Below, in pieces: positions 1 through 13,600 of a stretch of DNA of 48,072 bases. Both the position numbers and the translations under genes were made by a program. Source of the stretch: Priapulus caudatus (lineage: Eukaryota > Priapulida > Priapulimorpha > Priapulimorphida > Priapulidae); the NCBI RefSeq assembly GCF_000485595.1, contig NW_014578109.1, forward strand, positions 35,371 through 83,442, written 5' to 3'. Below the pieces are notes generated by a model. It did no database searches. It worked only from the letters and a program-made list of their open reading frames with translations, and was not told where the DNA came from. Each line of letters begins with the position of its first letter. Position 1 is the first letter of the stretch.

Positions 1-253
1 CAAGTTTCTGCTCCGCACAAGCAGAACATTATAGGGAACCGTGCCATTTACAGACTTTGGTGCAAGAAATACCGTATAAAAAGCTAGCATATTGATGCCA
101 ATGCAAAACATTCGCGTCTGAAAATGAAAATAGCCCATTCAATAGTATGTATAGGATGATAATAAAATTGCTGTGATTCACTAGTGTAATTTCATTGTAA
201 GTTACCTCGTTGATTGTGTCTTTGTGTTATCTCTTTTTTACATACCTTCTCAG

Positions 254-3054
254 GATTTTGCTTGGGGAAAACCGAGTAGTTGGTTTGCTCTTTGGGTAAG
301 ACAATAAGAAAAGCGTAATCGTCCTAATCTCATAACGATAGCGACGAACGTCCTCAAAGGAACAGCGTGGTCTGCTTTTTACAAATGACGCAAAGGAGGC
401 TGTCCTTCAGTAGGTATGGTTTGAGTTCTAAATTCCTTGCAAACCATTCATTCCCCCCTAATGAAAGGCTGTCATAATTTCGTATACACACTATCAATTC
501 ATGGATGTCATCATAAAAAACATTCCCAAAAATATCACATTTGGCACAAGCAAGGTGGTTGTGGATGATGAAGTGTGAGTTTACAAAATGTTAACAAACT
601 GCCATGTCCATTTCCGTTTTTAAATTTACCTTGGAGTGTGGCGGCAGACAGCAGCAAAGTAAATTCTCTTGTGGTTGTAAAGTTGGGGATACCAGATTTT
701 AGGACAAATGTGCTTTTTGGTCTGTAAACACATTATACATGGGTGTAAGTATTCTAAAGACATATTACATAAGCATTTAATTGAGTAAATGTAATGCTCG
801 TTTTAGGTAGTTTCAAATGATTTCTACAGCCAGACTATGCTAGGACAGCACACGTTGCCGACACGAACAGGTTGATATTAGAATGTGTGGCCTCTAGATT
901 TCCACACTGCAATGGAATCACAGATATAAGACAACTGGGACCTACCTACACGAACTAGAAGAAGGTAAAGTTTATCAGTTTGGTTGCTGTTAATTTTGAT
1001 CTGAAAACACTACACATTTAAATTCAGTGCCTTATTTTTATTAGCAAATTCATAGGAATTCATGAGAATCATAAGTTATACTTAGTATAACCGACTATAA
1101 AAGTTATCTGTTTTGTATCTGAATTAGTATACTAAAGTGATCATTATTATTCATTTGTACTGCTGGCACAGCTACGGCATAACTCACCTTTTAAAAATAA
1201 TTTCAGGGTGTCGTGCACTCTCGCTTCTGAATATACAGTCTGCCCAAAAAGGGAGTTGCAACTGACAGCCAGAACAAGCACAGAACGATTGGTGCTGTCT
1301 AGTGTGGGAAATAGTTCATGCTAAACTGGTTGGGAACATTGAGCTGGTTGGATGCCCTTTGACATCTTCTGTGGTAATGCCCACTTGGGACCATGTCTTA
1401 AGGTTCACGTCTTGACCCTTGACACTTCATTCCATAATTTTCTAGGCTCATCTGCCGCTAGTCCGATGCAGCTCTGTTAGAATCGCTCATGATCTGTGCC
1501 GTCCGTCCGTTGCGTCCGTCAACAGTGGGCACAAATCTTAATCCGCTCGACCGTTACCGATCACGATATTTGGGACGTCGGGGGGAGATCGTGAACAAGA
1601 CTTCAGGATGAACAATTTGCGCGGTCCAATGCGGTCAAAGGTCAAGACGTGTAAACGACGGGAATATTCTCCCCGTAACTTAAGCGTATAGGAGGAAAAT
1701 ACGGAATTGCGGGCACAAATCTTAACGGCTCGAACTATGACTCTTAATATTCGGGTCATACGTGTGATGGACAGGAACCCATCACCAGGTGCAAAATTTG
1801 GAGGTCACAGGTCAAAGGCGAGTGGGGGGAAAGGTCAGGATATCAGACCAGTTTCCTGAGGCATGGCCTAATGGACAGAGTGAAACAACTTTTTTGTCTT
1901 CAGCGCTGACCTACCACTTTTTTATCACTTTATTGAAAGGACCATGAAATGTGCTTTCCACTGACGTGCCGAAGAGTTAAGTGTCGCATAACCCTTTCTG
2001 ACCCTCAAGAGGAGGGTTAAACCATGGCATTCCTCAACTGCCTCAATGAACTGTCACAGGTGTTCTTACTATTCATGGCACATCCAGTAATCTAGAAAGC
2101 CTCTTCAGCCTGGATAGCGACGCCGGCAGGCCTCATGGCTCATAAAGTGTTGTTGGAATTTATCTCGATCAGATTTTTTATTTTACCTGTTTTCTGTATT
2201 TGTCTATCTTTATCCATTTAACTATTTTTTTTCCAATTAACGCAAAATATGTTACTGATTTATTTACAACAATCTTAATAACAACACAATAACTTTTACA
2301 ACAATTAATTTTTGATATTTTTAATAGGGTTTTAGGGTTAGGGTCACAACGCACCATAAAACAGGAGTTTCAGCGCACGCGCATTTGTATTCAACAGATG
2401 CGGATCTTTGGAAGGGTATGCAGAATGCAGGAAGGTTGCTGAAAATTGATGTGTACGCGAACTCTGCGTATCTGCACTATTCTGCCACCTAACAAAGGTT
2501 CGTCACTACGCACGACTTCAAATGTTACGTTCTATAACCGGGTGCAACAGACCTTCAGATGAGCCAGACGCTCTGCAGTTCTTGTTCTTTCTTTTGCTTC
2601 ATATGTAAGTGTACGGATACGTGAATCGAGAATGAACATGAAATTCAATTTTCACCTAAAATATTTGCCAGAGTAATTCGTTGTTGAGTTGCTGTCATTG
2701 TAGCTTGGTTTCGTTCTTTTACTTGAATATGTCTAAAGTCTTATTGTTTGCATCTGAGCACCCCCCCCTGTTTAGCCTTCAATAAGTTCTCATTCAGTCT
2801 AACTTCAATCAGTTAACACTTAATCAAGTTCAACCTCATTATTAGCTTAACAAAATGTATGTCTTCGAAACGGCTTTTAATACGTGTCCTCATTATTTCA
2901 GAAACCTATTTGGGAGAACAACTAGCAAACTTCATTGCCTTCCCATAGATCTGCATGGGTCAACAATTTGGCAACATTTGACAGCTTTGCCAAAGCGCTG
3001 TTGCGATAATGAATGGAAGCGGGCGCTGAGGGCTGAAGACTCCCGGACACCCTA
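254..3054 (+). pseudogene. Mirrored, frame-broken copy of MRTO4 exons 4-7
   Basis: Reverse-complement images of four MRTO4 exons lie at about 254-408 (exon 4), 807-964 (exon 5), 1207-1290 (exon 6) and 2902-3054 (exon 7). Each keeps recognisable splice borders. Each also carries extra bases relative to the intact exons at 16942-17091, 16420-16568, 16115-16191 and 14459-14599, so no reading frame survives. For example, exon 7 gains a C after its fourth base and a G a few bases later. The order and spacing mirror the right arm exactly. I take this as a consequence of the palindrome rather than a real pseudogene. Confidence 0.8.
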
Positions 3055-4770
3055 ATAGCGAGGGTGATGTTAGTTTTGGACAAACTTGACTTCTCGTGTA
3101 GGGCTGAGAATGTGGAAGGGAAAATTGGATCGTGGCACTCTGTTCAAGCATCAGTCCAACAATCCCAGTGGAGGCTTTGGTGTTGGTTTCCACAGTTCGG
3201 GAGCACTGGTGGCATACTCAAACACGGCTATTAACAACTGCAGTTTTGTTCAGCTCATGTAACATCGAAGGAAAATTGCCAAAAACAAGTAGTAATCACC
3301 ATGACTCTGTGAAAGGCTGAATGTATGTACCATGATATACGGTAAATTTGGTGGCACTATGAGCAAGAAGTGTGTTCTGTGCCGTGAGAGATCTGCGTAA
3401 TCTAAAAACCATTAACTATAAATACTATTTCCATTTGCAAATTAATTGTCGCTATAATTCACAATGATACCATGTTAGGGGCTATCGCTAGTGCGATCAA
3501 TTTCATTTTTCTCTGCCATAACAATAAATTCGAAGTGTTTTTCAAGTTGTGTAATCAAGTAACATATCTAGCTGCTATCTTGTCATCATGTTTGCCTGTG
3601 ATTTTATTGTTTTTAAGCAAGGATTCGCAAATAAATTCTTTAAGAAAATAGCATGTCTAATATTAAAGGTTTATCGCGAAATCATTGCGCCCAAAATGCA
3701 CAATCCAAAAACATATAGCCTAAATATAGGGCTCACCTCATACGCGACAGTATTATTACTGATTTACACCAAACTTGAATAACTAAGAAATTTATGCTGT
3801 CTATAGGCATAGAAAATGGGATTGCAAATGCTGTTAACACCATGCCATGCGCATACTTTGTATTATAGGATGACAATGAATTTGCAAATGGTGCCTTTAG
3901 ATTTACCGACATACGGTACAGGTGCTTCCATGGTGCACACGGGACCTGTTCAGCAACCGAGCATGCTGGCGGCCACGGGTCTATATGTTTGGAACGCACG
4001 GGTTTTCTATGTTGCCGAGTGTTGTCTATTTCACTTACATCGTAATGCCACCTAAAGTAAACAGATTATTCCTATTTCGGGGGGCAATTTGCTCGATATG
4101 ATTGGCCTCTATTCTAATTTCGTCATCTGGGCTAAGATGGGACAACAATCGTGTACGGTGTGACTAACGTCGATGTCAGCAAGTGAGAGAAGTTGAAATT
4201 CACGTCTGGTTGGACGTATATGCGTCGAGCATCGGTGTATTTTCAGTGCGATAATTTGATACAGCCGTTTATGGAATGTGACTATATCTTGTCTGAAGGA
4301 ATCCTACGCAATGCTACCTGAGCACAGTGATGTTGCCATGACCAAACTAATGCATGTGCAGCACATACAACACAGGTGCGTTTGCAGTGTGCCCGTAACA
4401 TGTACATGTTACAGATATGCCATGTGTAAAGAGTTCATTATATATTAGTGTTGTTCAAAATCTTTTGTAAATAAAATGACAGCATTCGATTGACAACAAA
4501 CATTTGAGGTTTTAGCTCGTTTGGTCATGTTCCTTGTTGCCAATGCGACAGCTACACCTAGGACGGTGACGTGCGTGTGACCTTGATTTCGTCATAGAGA
4601 GTTCGTTGTGGGTTATCGGTTACAGAATAGCGCTGGAGGTATAATGTGCGCTGGCTTCATCGGTTGTGCATGGTGCAGTGACACGTGGTGGCCTCACATA
4701 GCGTTGACGACGATGCTCTCTTGTCACTGACCTGTGCTTTATTGATCATCAGTTGCGGTGTGGATAAGGC

Positions 4771-4789
4771 TATATATATATATATATAG
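4771..4789. repeat. TA microsatellite
   Basis: A short alternating TA run in the left arm. It is mirrored at about 12851-12867 in the right arm. Confidence 0.85.
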
Positions 4790-6439
4790 ATACAGTGCTG
4801 GTTATACCGGGTCGTTTCTGAGTACATGGCATCCAACGCGTCGATAGTAATACGAACTTCCGATCATAGTCTTACTCGATCGTTATCAAACTCGCTTGTC
4901 ACGGACACAAAAAGTCCGCGATGCTCCCACGCTATCGTTACAGTACGGGGCGCCATTGTATACACTGCAATTGGACAAAGGAAATGGATCACATAATAAG
5001 TAGGAGTCAGTTGCGTAGAAACGGCATTCTCGCCTGGAGCCGCATGTAGTGACGTAACGGAAAGTTGCGCCAGCCTAATGGTGTGTCGGATGTGCTACAC
5101 CCGTACGTCGCTATATCTATATAGAGATGCCATCGTGTCCTCGTTAGAAACCTTGTGGGAATTACGGTAGAGAGATAAGAGGGAGGGGAAAACAGAGGAA
5201 GAGATATTACCTTGTCATATAACCTTGCTTTATTTATTTATTTATCGAATTCTTATATATTCCTGGGTAATTTATCCTACTTATAGATATATTGTATATC
5301 TATATTTATGTTTACCCCCGTAGTGTTACTTGATTTCTCAGACTGTACAAGTTTGAAGTACAGCCGGGGAATACGCGCAGCGACAGAACGCGTCGATACG
5401 CCTGTACTGCTTGGAGTTATTTTCGTGGCATATATATATAATATTCACTATACTATGGTGGGGTATTATATCCGGCGTTGGCTTGGGGAAAGGTTAGTAC
5501 CAACTTCCATAGTAGAGCAAATTCTCATATATGCGATATTGTTAAAGGCCTTGATGCCTGATTTGAGTAGTCATTGCTGAGTCTAACTGCGAATTGGAGG
5601 TGCTTGAATTGAAAGGCGTCTGTTGGAAAGGATCCTTAGGATAAACACATCCTTCTTATTGCCAACCCCAGACATAAATTATTGCCTCGGGTGAATTTGA
5701 GGAAGAAGTTGCCTTAACAGCCAGGCGTGTTTCCTGTTTGAGAAGCTTTCGTGCGATCAAGATTACGGTTTAATTTGAGTATCTATGGCAAATAGTCTGT
5801 TTAATACCCGTAAAATGGAATATCAGAAGTTTCCAGAAAGTTACATTGCGCCTTATATAGGGAAAACGGTTAGAGTACGTTTCTAGGTCTGCTGCACTTG
5901 CAAATCGTGAAGGAGAGTTCGAAAAAGTTTTAAATTCGCGCAGGTGAGGCAGAACAATGGTCAAAAAGGCTCTACAAACTCTCCATTGTGTAATAAGGGA
6001 AAAAAGTACCGTTATAGCCGACCTTACATGACCTCGTGAGATCAGCATTTGATTCTCATCCGGCCCATGCAACCGTTCTGCTGGGGGTCGAGGAATTTTG
6101 TGCGCTACCTCATAACAAAGTCCGCCATCTCCTTAGTCTTGGCCACGAAAAATGAAAATATCTTTAAAGGTTATTATTGAAATATGCTTGTCCTGCCGTG
6201 ATATCCTATATGAGCTTCAGTGCCTCGAGGTCGGATCTGCGACCCGTCTCTCTATCTGTGCTGCTCTATCTCTACCCACAAACATGACTGTTTGGCTCCG
6301 GATAACCTCCTGTGACCTCTGAAAGTCAACCGGCACCTATCCAATGACACCCCGTACCGGGTCAAGTTACCCTAGCCGCACAACGTCTTGGCGCTATAGC
6401 CGGACACGGACAACAGCACGACAGACAACACAACTCACC

Positions 6440-6615
6440 AGAAATGTTAGTACGTGCGTCGTGTGTGCGTGCGTGCAGTGACGTTGCGTGTGAGGGTTGT
6501 GTGTGCGCGCGCGTGCGTGGTGCGATCCTGCTCTCCGAACCAAAGTAGCCCGCCGCCCGTTAGAGACCTGACGTTTGTGTGTGCATCGCGTGCTTTTCTG
6601 TGTGTGTGCGGGGCG
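6440..6615. repeat. GT/GC-rich microsatellite (left-arm image)
   Basis: An impure GTGTGCGTGCG tract. It is the noisy image of the cleaner CA/CG tract at 11167-11285. Open frames in it are repeat-encoded and not genes. Confidence 0.8.
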
Positions 6616-7237
6616 CAGTGCGTTAACTAACGTATATTCGAAAAATCCGTGCCGTCGAAAATGCCTAATCACATACATGAACTAGTAAAAATGATATTAC
6701 CATGGATCGTTAGCCTTTCCAAGGTCATTCCTACATCGGTTATTTTGTCAAGCACGGATTTTCGGAGTTCATTTAAATATATGCAGCTCTTTCATGGGTA
6801 AATCTCTCACGTGCGAGACAATAACTAGCGAATTATTTCAACGATTCAGTAATAGTCTGTTATGTTTGATTTCTGTCACTGTAATTCTGTAGGGCCTACA
6901 ATAGAAAGAAATGTCGGCCTGTGGCCATTCTCGATCTATAGTATAAGAAACTTACTACTTATTACACCTCATTACATCTTCAGATCATTCAATCGAATAG
7001 GTCTGTTAATTTTAGAATTCTTGTACAATGGTAAGCACGTGGTTCTGTGCTTGTGCCTGGCAATTCACCCCCTCCCTCCCGCCTACCCACACACACGTAA
7101 CTCATATCATGAGTGGGCAATTAGTGGATGCCGATCTTACTGCCGACACCGAATCTACGTGTCCTCGTCGAATTCCTAATCGGTTAGCAATAAATTCGAC
7201 ATTGTGTTTGTTGACTTCTCGTTGCTTTCTCAGCTCG

Positions 7238-8977
7238 ATGAACGCGCGGTTCACGGAGCCGATATTCTGCATTCGAACACTGGCCAGAAAAGCCGCAAAA
7301 TCCTACGCCTTGCCAAAATTCCAGGAGGACGTGTCCTCTGATGCGGTGGCTACTGCGCAAGCTCTTGAGCTCATCCTCCCCCTTTCCAGCGTGCCTTCCC
7401 CCTTCTCACGTTTCACCCCACAGCTTAGTGATCCGGCCGGACGATTAGGTCGCTTCCTCAGGTATGTGGGCCGTGCGTCAATACATAGGGCAGCTGTGTA
7501 TAGTAAGCACGGAAGGTCTATACTATGCATCATTACTATGAACATAATATCTATATCAATCAGGATAAACTATGCAGAGACAAACGCTCGTTTGCCGCAG
7601 TATTCACTCCTGATATTCTTATCTATTTTCTACATAGGCAGCTTTGACATTTAGATTTGTATCGCAGTACATATTTATTAAACTACTATTTGTACTATAT
7701 TCGTTACCATACCGATTTCATATTTATATCTTATGTATATATCTTTCTCATTTCAATTATAATATAATTATGTTATATGATAACAACATTGTATACATAA
7801 TTGCTGTGCATATATATGTTCCATAGCCTCCGGGCATCTGTGTACATACAGGTACCATGCGGGGCAAATTTGTAATTTTGTTGATTTCACTGGGTAATCC
7901 AGAAAACTGGCGACTGAATCTTCGGTGTGAACACCGATATGGTGAACAAACCTCAAGTAGTAGCGTCGCCTAAAATCGCAGGTTCGCTGCCGCGTTAATC
8001 TCCTACTGCCCTTCATACATTTTGCCATGTAGGTCCTACAGACAAACTGAAAAATTCACTGAAAATACCATCTCTACAATTACGTATTACTTATTTTTAT
8101 GTAGAAAATTATGACCTTTTAAAGTCACTGATTTAATTGCTGTACCAATCAGGCTCTATTTTGATGGTATCCTCGTTCCAATAGTCTGTGTGCTTTACGT
8201 ATGCCTAGATACATAATTATGCTATATATTTTAGCCTCTGTAGGATTACAAGAACGCAACGGTGCGAGGCTTCACATAGCGAATAACGAATTCAAAAGGT
8301 TATTTAAAACTTTTGTTTGAAACATTGCTCGCGCATTTAGTCCCCCACACTGCTTGGCTGACTTTCCCTTAGAAACAATTTCGAACAACGCTATTTTAGA
8401 ACGTATTACGTTGCCTGACGAAAATCCAGTGCCCGCAAACTTTCCCAACATTGAACGTATACGCTGGAGTAGTATAACAGCATTCTTAGATTACGGGCGT
8501 GCGAGGCCCGGTAAAATACTGCAAACGGCTGCCAAACTTTGCGACACTTTACCTAAACAGCAGCGTTCTTACAATGCCCCTAGACCATATGTCATAGACC
8601 TATCTCTAAATCACCATAGGCGGGTATGGGAGATCTCATCAGATGGCGTATAGTAGATATCATAAAGAGTCATATAAGAGATATCTCTCATTATGACTCT
8701 TGACTTATCATGGCGTCACAGATATTTCTACGTGGATTGGCAATTTTGCAGGTTTGGTTGCCAGCGACTACAATGAGAAAGGCGTTAAATTTTGGTTCAT
8801 CTAGCTTTTTGAGCCAGTGTTTTCTTTTGTCTTCTTTCCTCTCCATCTGCAATTAAACTCCCATGCTCTTGTTCTATTCATAACCTTCTCATTTTTTCGT
8901 CTGCCATTTCTTATTTCTTTTATCCCTCAAAAGTTACTGTTCGCTGATTTCCTCTGCCGTCCTCTCTTTCTCTCTCT

Positions 8978-8983
<6 letters not shown>
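7238..8983 (+). pseudogene. Mirrored, frame-broken copy of MKRN2OS-like exons 1-3
   Basis: Exon images lie at about 7238-7461, 8243-8298 and 8752 to about 8950. A 208-residue open frame across 7028-7654 mixes correct and shifted stretches of exon 1. It includes the TEPIFC and PSPFSR words, with unrelated residues between them. The exon 2 image has several extra bases just before the codons for the HIG motif. The exon 3 image degrades progressively toward the centre. The intact versions are on the opposite strand at 10388-10602, 9620-9669 and 9050-9200. Confidence 0.8.

Positions 8984-9020
<37 letters not shown>
8967..9020. repeat. CT/GA tract at palindrome centre
   Basis: CT-rich sequence switches to GA repeats at about 8981-8985, and the two inverted arms meet inside it. 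The flanks (CTCTCTTTCTCTC on the left, GAGAAAGAGAG on the right) are mutual reverse complements, so there is essentially no spacer. Confidence 0.85.
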
Positions 9021-9021
<1 letters not shown>

Positions 9022-9049
9022 TCGTCTGCGCTGACACTCATCGACATAC

Positions 9050-10602
9050 TTTTGAGGGAACCAATCGCCATGCGCCGAAAAATTGCGAAGTTCTGCATCC
9101 CACCGCCGGGCGTTTCTGCACTGGAGAGGCACAGACACGCACTGCTCCCAGCTAGATGAACCAAAATTTACGCCTTTCTCATTGTAGTCGTGCACCAAAC
9201 CTGCAAAATTGCCAATCCACGAGAAATACTGTGACGCATATATATCAAGAGTCCATAATAGAGATATCTCTATTATGGACTCTTTATGATATCTATATAC
9301 CCATCTGATGAGATCTACCCATACCCGCCTATGGTGATTTAGAGATAGGTCTAGACATTGGTCTAGGGGCGTTGTAAAACGCTGTTTAGTAAAGTGTCGC
9401 AAAGTTGGCAATTTGCAGTGATTTACCGGCCTCGCAACAGTATCTAAGAATGCGTGTTATATCACTCAGGCGTATAGTTCAATTGGGAAATTCCACTGAT
9501 TTTCGTCAGCAACGTAATACGTTCTAAAATAGCTTGTTCTCGAAATTGTTTCTAAAGGGAAATCAACAACGTGTGGGGGCTAATGCGGCGAGCAATGTGC
9601 AAACAAAAGTTTTAATAACCTTTTGAATTCGTTATTCCTATGTGAAGATCCCTTGCGTTCTTGTAATCCCTACAGAGGTAAAATATATAGATATTATTAT
9701 CTAGCATAGTAAGCACACAGACATATTGGAACCGAGGATACCATCAAAATAAGCCTGATTGGTACAAATTAATCAGTGATTTAAAAGGTCATAATTTTCT
9801 AATAAAAAAGTAATACTTAATTTAGAGGATGTATTTTCAGTGAATTTTCAGTTTTCTGTAGACCTAATGCAAAATGTATGAGGGCAGTAGGAGATTAACC
9901 GCAGCGAACCTGCCGATTTTAGCGACGCTACTATTGAGTTGTTCACACATATAGGTGTTCACACCGAAGATTCAGTCGCAGTTTTCTGAATTACCAGTGT
10001 AATCACAAAAATTACAAATTTGCCGCATGTACCGTATGTACACAGATGCCCAGGCTATGAACATATATATGCACAAAATTATGTATACAATGTTGTTAAT
10101 CATATAACATAATTATATATAATTAATAGAAAATATATAATAAGATATAAATGAAATCGTATGGTAACGAATAAAAACAAATAGTAGTTTAATAAATATG
10201 TAATGCGATACAATCTAATGTAACTCTATGTAAAATAGATAAGAATATCAGGAGTGAATATGCGCAAACCCGTTTGTCTCTGCATGTTTACTCCTGATTG
10301 TATAGATACTATGTTCATAGTATGATGATATATAGACCTTCCCGTGCTTACTATACACACTGCCCTATGTATTGACCACGCACATACCTGAGGAACGACC
10401 CTATCGTCGGCCGGATCACTAAGCTGTGGGGTGAACGTGAGAAGGGGGAAGGCACGCGGAAAGGAGGGAGGATAAGCTCAGAGCTTGCCAGTAGCACACC
10501 GCACAGAGGACACTCTCCTGGAATTTGCAAGGCGTAGATTTTGCGGCCTTTCTGGCAGTGTTCGAAGCAGAATATCGGCTCCGTTGAAACCGGAGCGTTC
10601 AT
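9050..10602 (-). CDS. MKRN2OS: MKRN2OS-like protein, 5' exons only
   Basis: Three exons read in phase. Exon 1 is 10388-10602: ATG at 10602 just after a TTTTCAG acceptor, so a 5'UTR intron is likely. Exon 2 is 9620-9669 (50 nt). Exon 3 is 9200 down to about 9050. Exon 1 begins MNAPVSTEPIFCFEHC and contains CPLCG, LPPFRVPSPF and IRPTIGSFLR. Exon 2 contributes DYKNARDLHIGITNSK. Exon 3 contributes GLVHDYNEKGV, then SSWEQCVSVPL and DWFPQK. From memory these match the conserved words of the vertebrate MKRN2 opposite-strand protein, a family of unknown biochemical function with two CxxC-like cysteine pairs. Phases are 2 then 1 and fit exactly. The donor of exon 3 is uncertain (GTATGT at 9049 is the best candidate). 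The 3' exons are absent because the sequence folds back near 8985, so the gene is truncated here. Confidence 0.8.
9247..9284. repeat. Perfect 38-bp palindrome
   Basis: A perfect inverted repeat centred on GAGATATCTC, in intron 2 of the MKRN2OS-like gene. Its left-arm image at about 8660-8705 is imperfect. Confidence 0.85.
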
Positions 10603-13600
10603 CGAGCTGAAAAGAACGAGAAGTCAACAAACACATGTGAATTTATTGCTACCGATTAGAAATCGACGAGGAAACGTAGATTCGTGTCGCAGTAAGATCG
10701 CATCCACTATTGCCCACTCATATATGAGTACGTGTGTGTGGGTAGGCGGGAGGGGAGGGGGTGATTCCAGCACAAGCACAGACCACGTTTCTTACCATTG
10801 TACAGAATTCTAAAATAACAGACTATTATTGAATTGTTTAAATTGTAATAGGTGTAATAGTAGTAAGTTTATATACTATAATCGAGAATGGCCACAGGCC
10901 ACATTTCTTTCTATTGTAGGCCTACAGAATTACAGTGACAGAAATTCTAACATAACAGACTATTACTGAATCGTTGAAATTATATTCGTATATTATTGTC
11001 TCGCACGTGAGAGAATTAATGAAAGCTCATTATTTAAGATGAACTCCGAAAATTCCGTGCTTGACAAAATAACCGATGTAGGAATGACCTTGGAAGCAAG
11101 ATCATTAATATCATTTTTACTATAATGTATGATTAGGATTTTCGACGAGGATTTTCGAATAACGTTAGTTAACGCACGCGCACGCACACACACAGAAAAG
11201 CACGCATGCACACACAAACGCGCACACACGCACGCGCGCGCACACACACACACGCACGCACGCACGCACGCACACACACGCACGTACTAACATTTCTGGT
11301 GATTGTTTGTCTGTTCGTCTGTTGTCGTGTCCGGCTATAGGCGACCAAACGGTTGGTGCCTAGGGGTAACTTGACCCGGGGGTGTCATTGGATAGGTGCC
11401 GTTGACTTCAGAGGTCACTAGAGGTCACAGGAGGTTATCGGAGGCCAAAAGCAGTCATTTGTGGGTTAAGATAGAGCAGCCAGATAGAGAGACGGTCAGA
11501 TCCGACCTCGAGGTCACTGAAGCTCATAGGATATCACGGCAGGACAACATATTTCAATAATAACTTTAAAGATATTTTAATTTCTGGCCAAACTAAGCGA
11601 GATGCGGACTTTGTTATGAAGTACACAAAATTCCTCGACCCCACAAACGGTTGCATGGGCGGATGAGATCAAATCTGATCTCCGAGGTCATGTAAGGTCG
11701 CTATAGGTCACTTTTCATTATTACACAATGGAAGTTTGTAGAGCCTTTTTGAACATTTCTCACTGCGCAATAAAACTTTTTAGAACTCTCCTTCACATTT
11801 CATATGGCACAGACCTAGAAACGTACTCTACCTTCCCTATATAGCGCAATGTAACTTTCTGGAAACTTCTTGGATATTCCATTTTACGGGTATTAAACCA
11901 GACTATTGTCCATAATAATCAATAACCTGTAATCTTGATCCACGAAAGCTCTCAAACGGAACACGCCTGGCTGTAAAGCAACTTCTTCCTCAATTCACCG
12001 AGGCAATAATTTATGTCTGGGGTTGGCAATAAGAAGTATGTGTTTATCCTAAGGATCATTCCAACAAACCTCGCTTTCAATTCAAGCACCTCCAATTTCC
12101 AGTTAGACTCAGCAATGACTATCAATCAGGCATCAAGGCCTTTAACAATATGCATATATGAGAATTTGCTCTACTATGGAAGTTGGTACTAAACCTTTCC
12201 CCCAAGCAACGCCGGATATAATACCCCACCTAGTATATATATATTATATATTATATCCACGAAAATAACTCCAAGCAGTACCGTATCGACCGCGTCTGTC
12301 GCTGCGCGTATTCCCGGCTGTACTTCAAACTTGTACGTCTGAGAAATCAAGGTCACACTACGGGGGTAACATAATATAGATATACAATATATCTATAATA
12401 GGATAAATTACCCAGGAATATATAAGAAATAATATAATAAATAAATAAAGCAAGGTTATATACAAGGTAATATCTCTCTCTTTCTCCCTCCCTCTCTCTC
12501 TCTACGTAATTCCCACAAGGTTCTACGAGGACAATGGCATCTCTATATAATATAGACGTACGGGTGTAGCCACATCCGACACCATTAGCTGCCAACTTTC
12601 CGTTACGTACTACATGCGCTCCAGGCGAGAATGCCGTTTCTACGCAATACTCCCTACTATTATGTGATCCATTTCTTGTCCAATTGCAGTGTAGTACAAT
12701 GCGCCGTAACTGTACGATAGGGCGTGGGAGCATGCGACTGTGTGTCCGTGCACGCGAGTTTGATAACGATCGAGTAGACTATGATCGAGTTCGTATTACT
12801 AATCACGCGTTGATCATGTACTCAGAAACACCGGTATACCAGCACCTGTATATATATATATATATATTACCTTATCCACCCGCACTGATGAATCAATAAA
12901 CACAGGTCAGTGACAAGAGAGCATTCGTCACGCTATGTGACCACACGTGTCACTGCACCATGCACAACCGATGAGCAGGCGCACATTATACTCCAGCCTA
13001 TTCTGTAACCTAACACAACGAAATCTCTATGACAAATGCAAGGTCACACGCACGCACCGTCTAGGTGTAGCTGTCGCATTGCAACAGTGAACAGAACAAA
13101 CGAGCTAAAACTCAATTGTTTGTTGTCAATCGATGCTGTCATTTTATTTACAACAGTTTTAAAAACACTAATATATAATGAACCTTTACACATGGGCATA
13201 TCTGTAACATGTACATGTTACGCACACGCAAACGCACCTGTGTGTATGTGCTGCAATGCATTAGTTGTCATGGCAACACTCACTGTGCTCAGGTAGCATT
13301 GCTAGGATTACTTCAGACAGATATAGTCACGTTCATAAACGGCTGTATCAAATTATCGCATGAAAATACACGATGCTCACGGCATATACTCGCAACCAGA
13401 CGTGAATTTCAACCTCTCACTTGCTACCACGTTAGTCACCGTACAATTGTGTGTATTTAGCCAGATGACGAAATTAGAATAAGGCCATCATATACGCAAA
13501 TTGCCCAGAAATAGAATAACTGTTACTTTAGGTGGCATTACATGTAAGTGTAAATAACAACACTGCCAAATAGAAACCCTCTTTCCAAACATATAGACGT

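Larger units (their letters stand above)
1..8983. repeat. Left arm of giant inverted repeat (probable artefact)
   Basis: This whole stretch is a degraded reverse complement of about 8984-17326. The first bases match the complement of the right arm near 17324, and the match continues in order to the centre in a CT/GA tract near 8985. The left arm is about 640 bases longer than its mirror. The excess builds up steadily: anchors at 8650/9292, 3054/14459 and 1/17326 give sums falling from about 17942 to 17513 to 17327. Differences are mostly one- or two-base insertions in this arm. Where the same dispersed repeat occurs elsewhere (27240, 31670), the right arm agrees with the other copies and the left arm does not. 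This fits an uncorrected fold-back read better than an old duplication. No independent gene should be called here. Confidence 0.88.

Noticed and set aside
7028-7654. 208-residue open frame on the plus strand
   Set aside because: It is a chance-open mixture of frames in the noisy image of MKRN2OS-like exon 1. The real exon is on the minus strand at 10388-10602.
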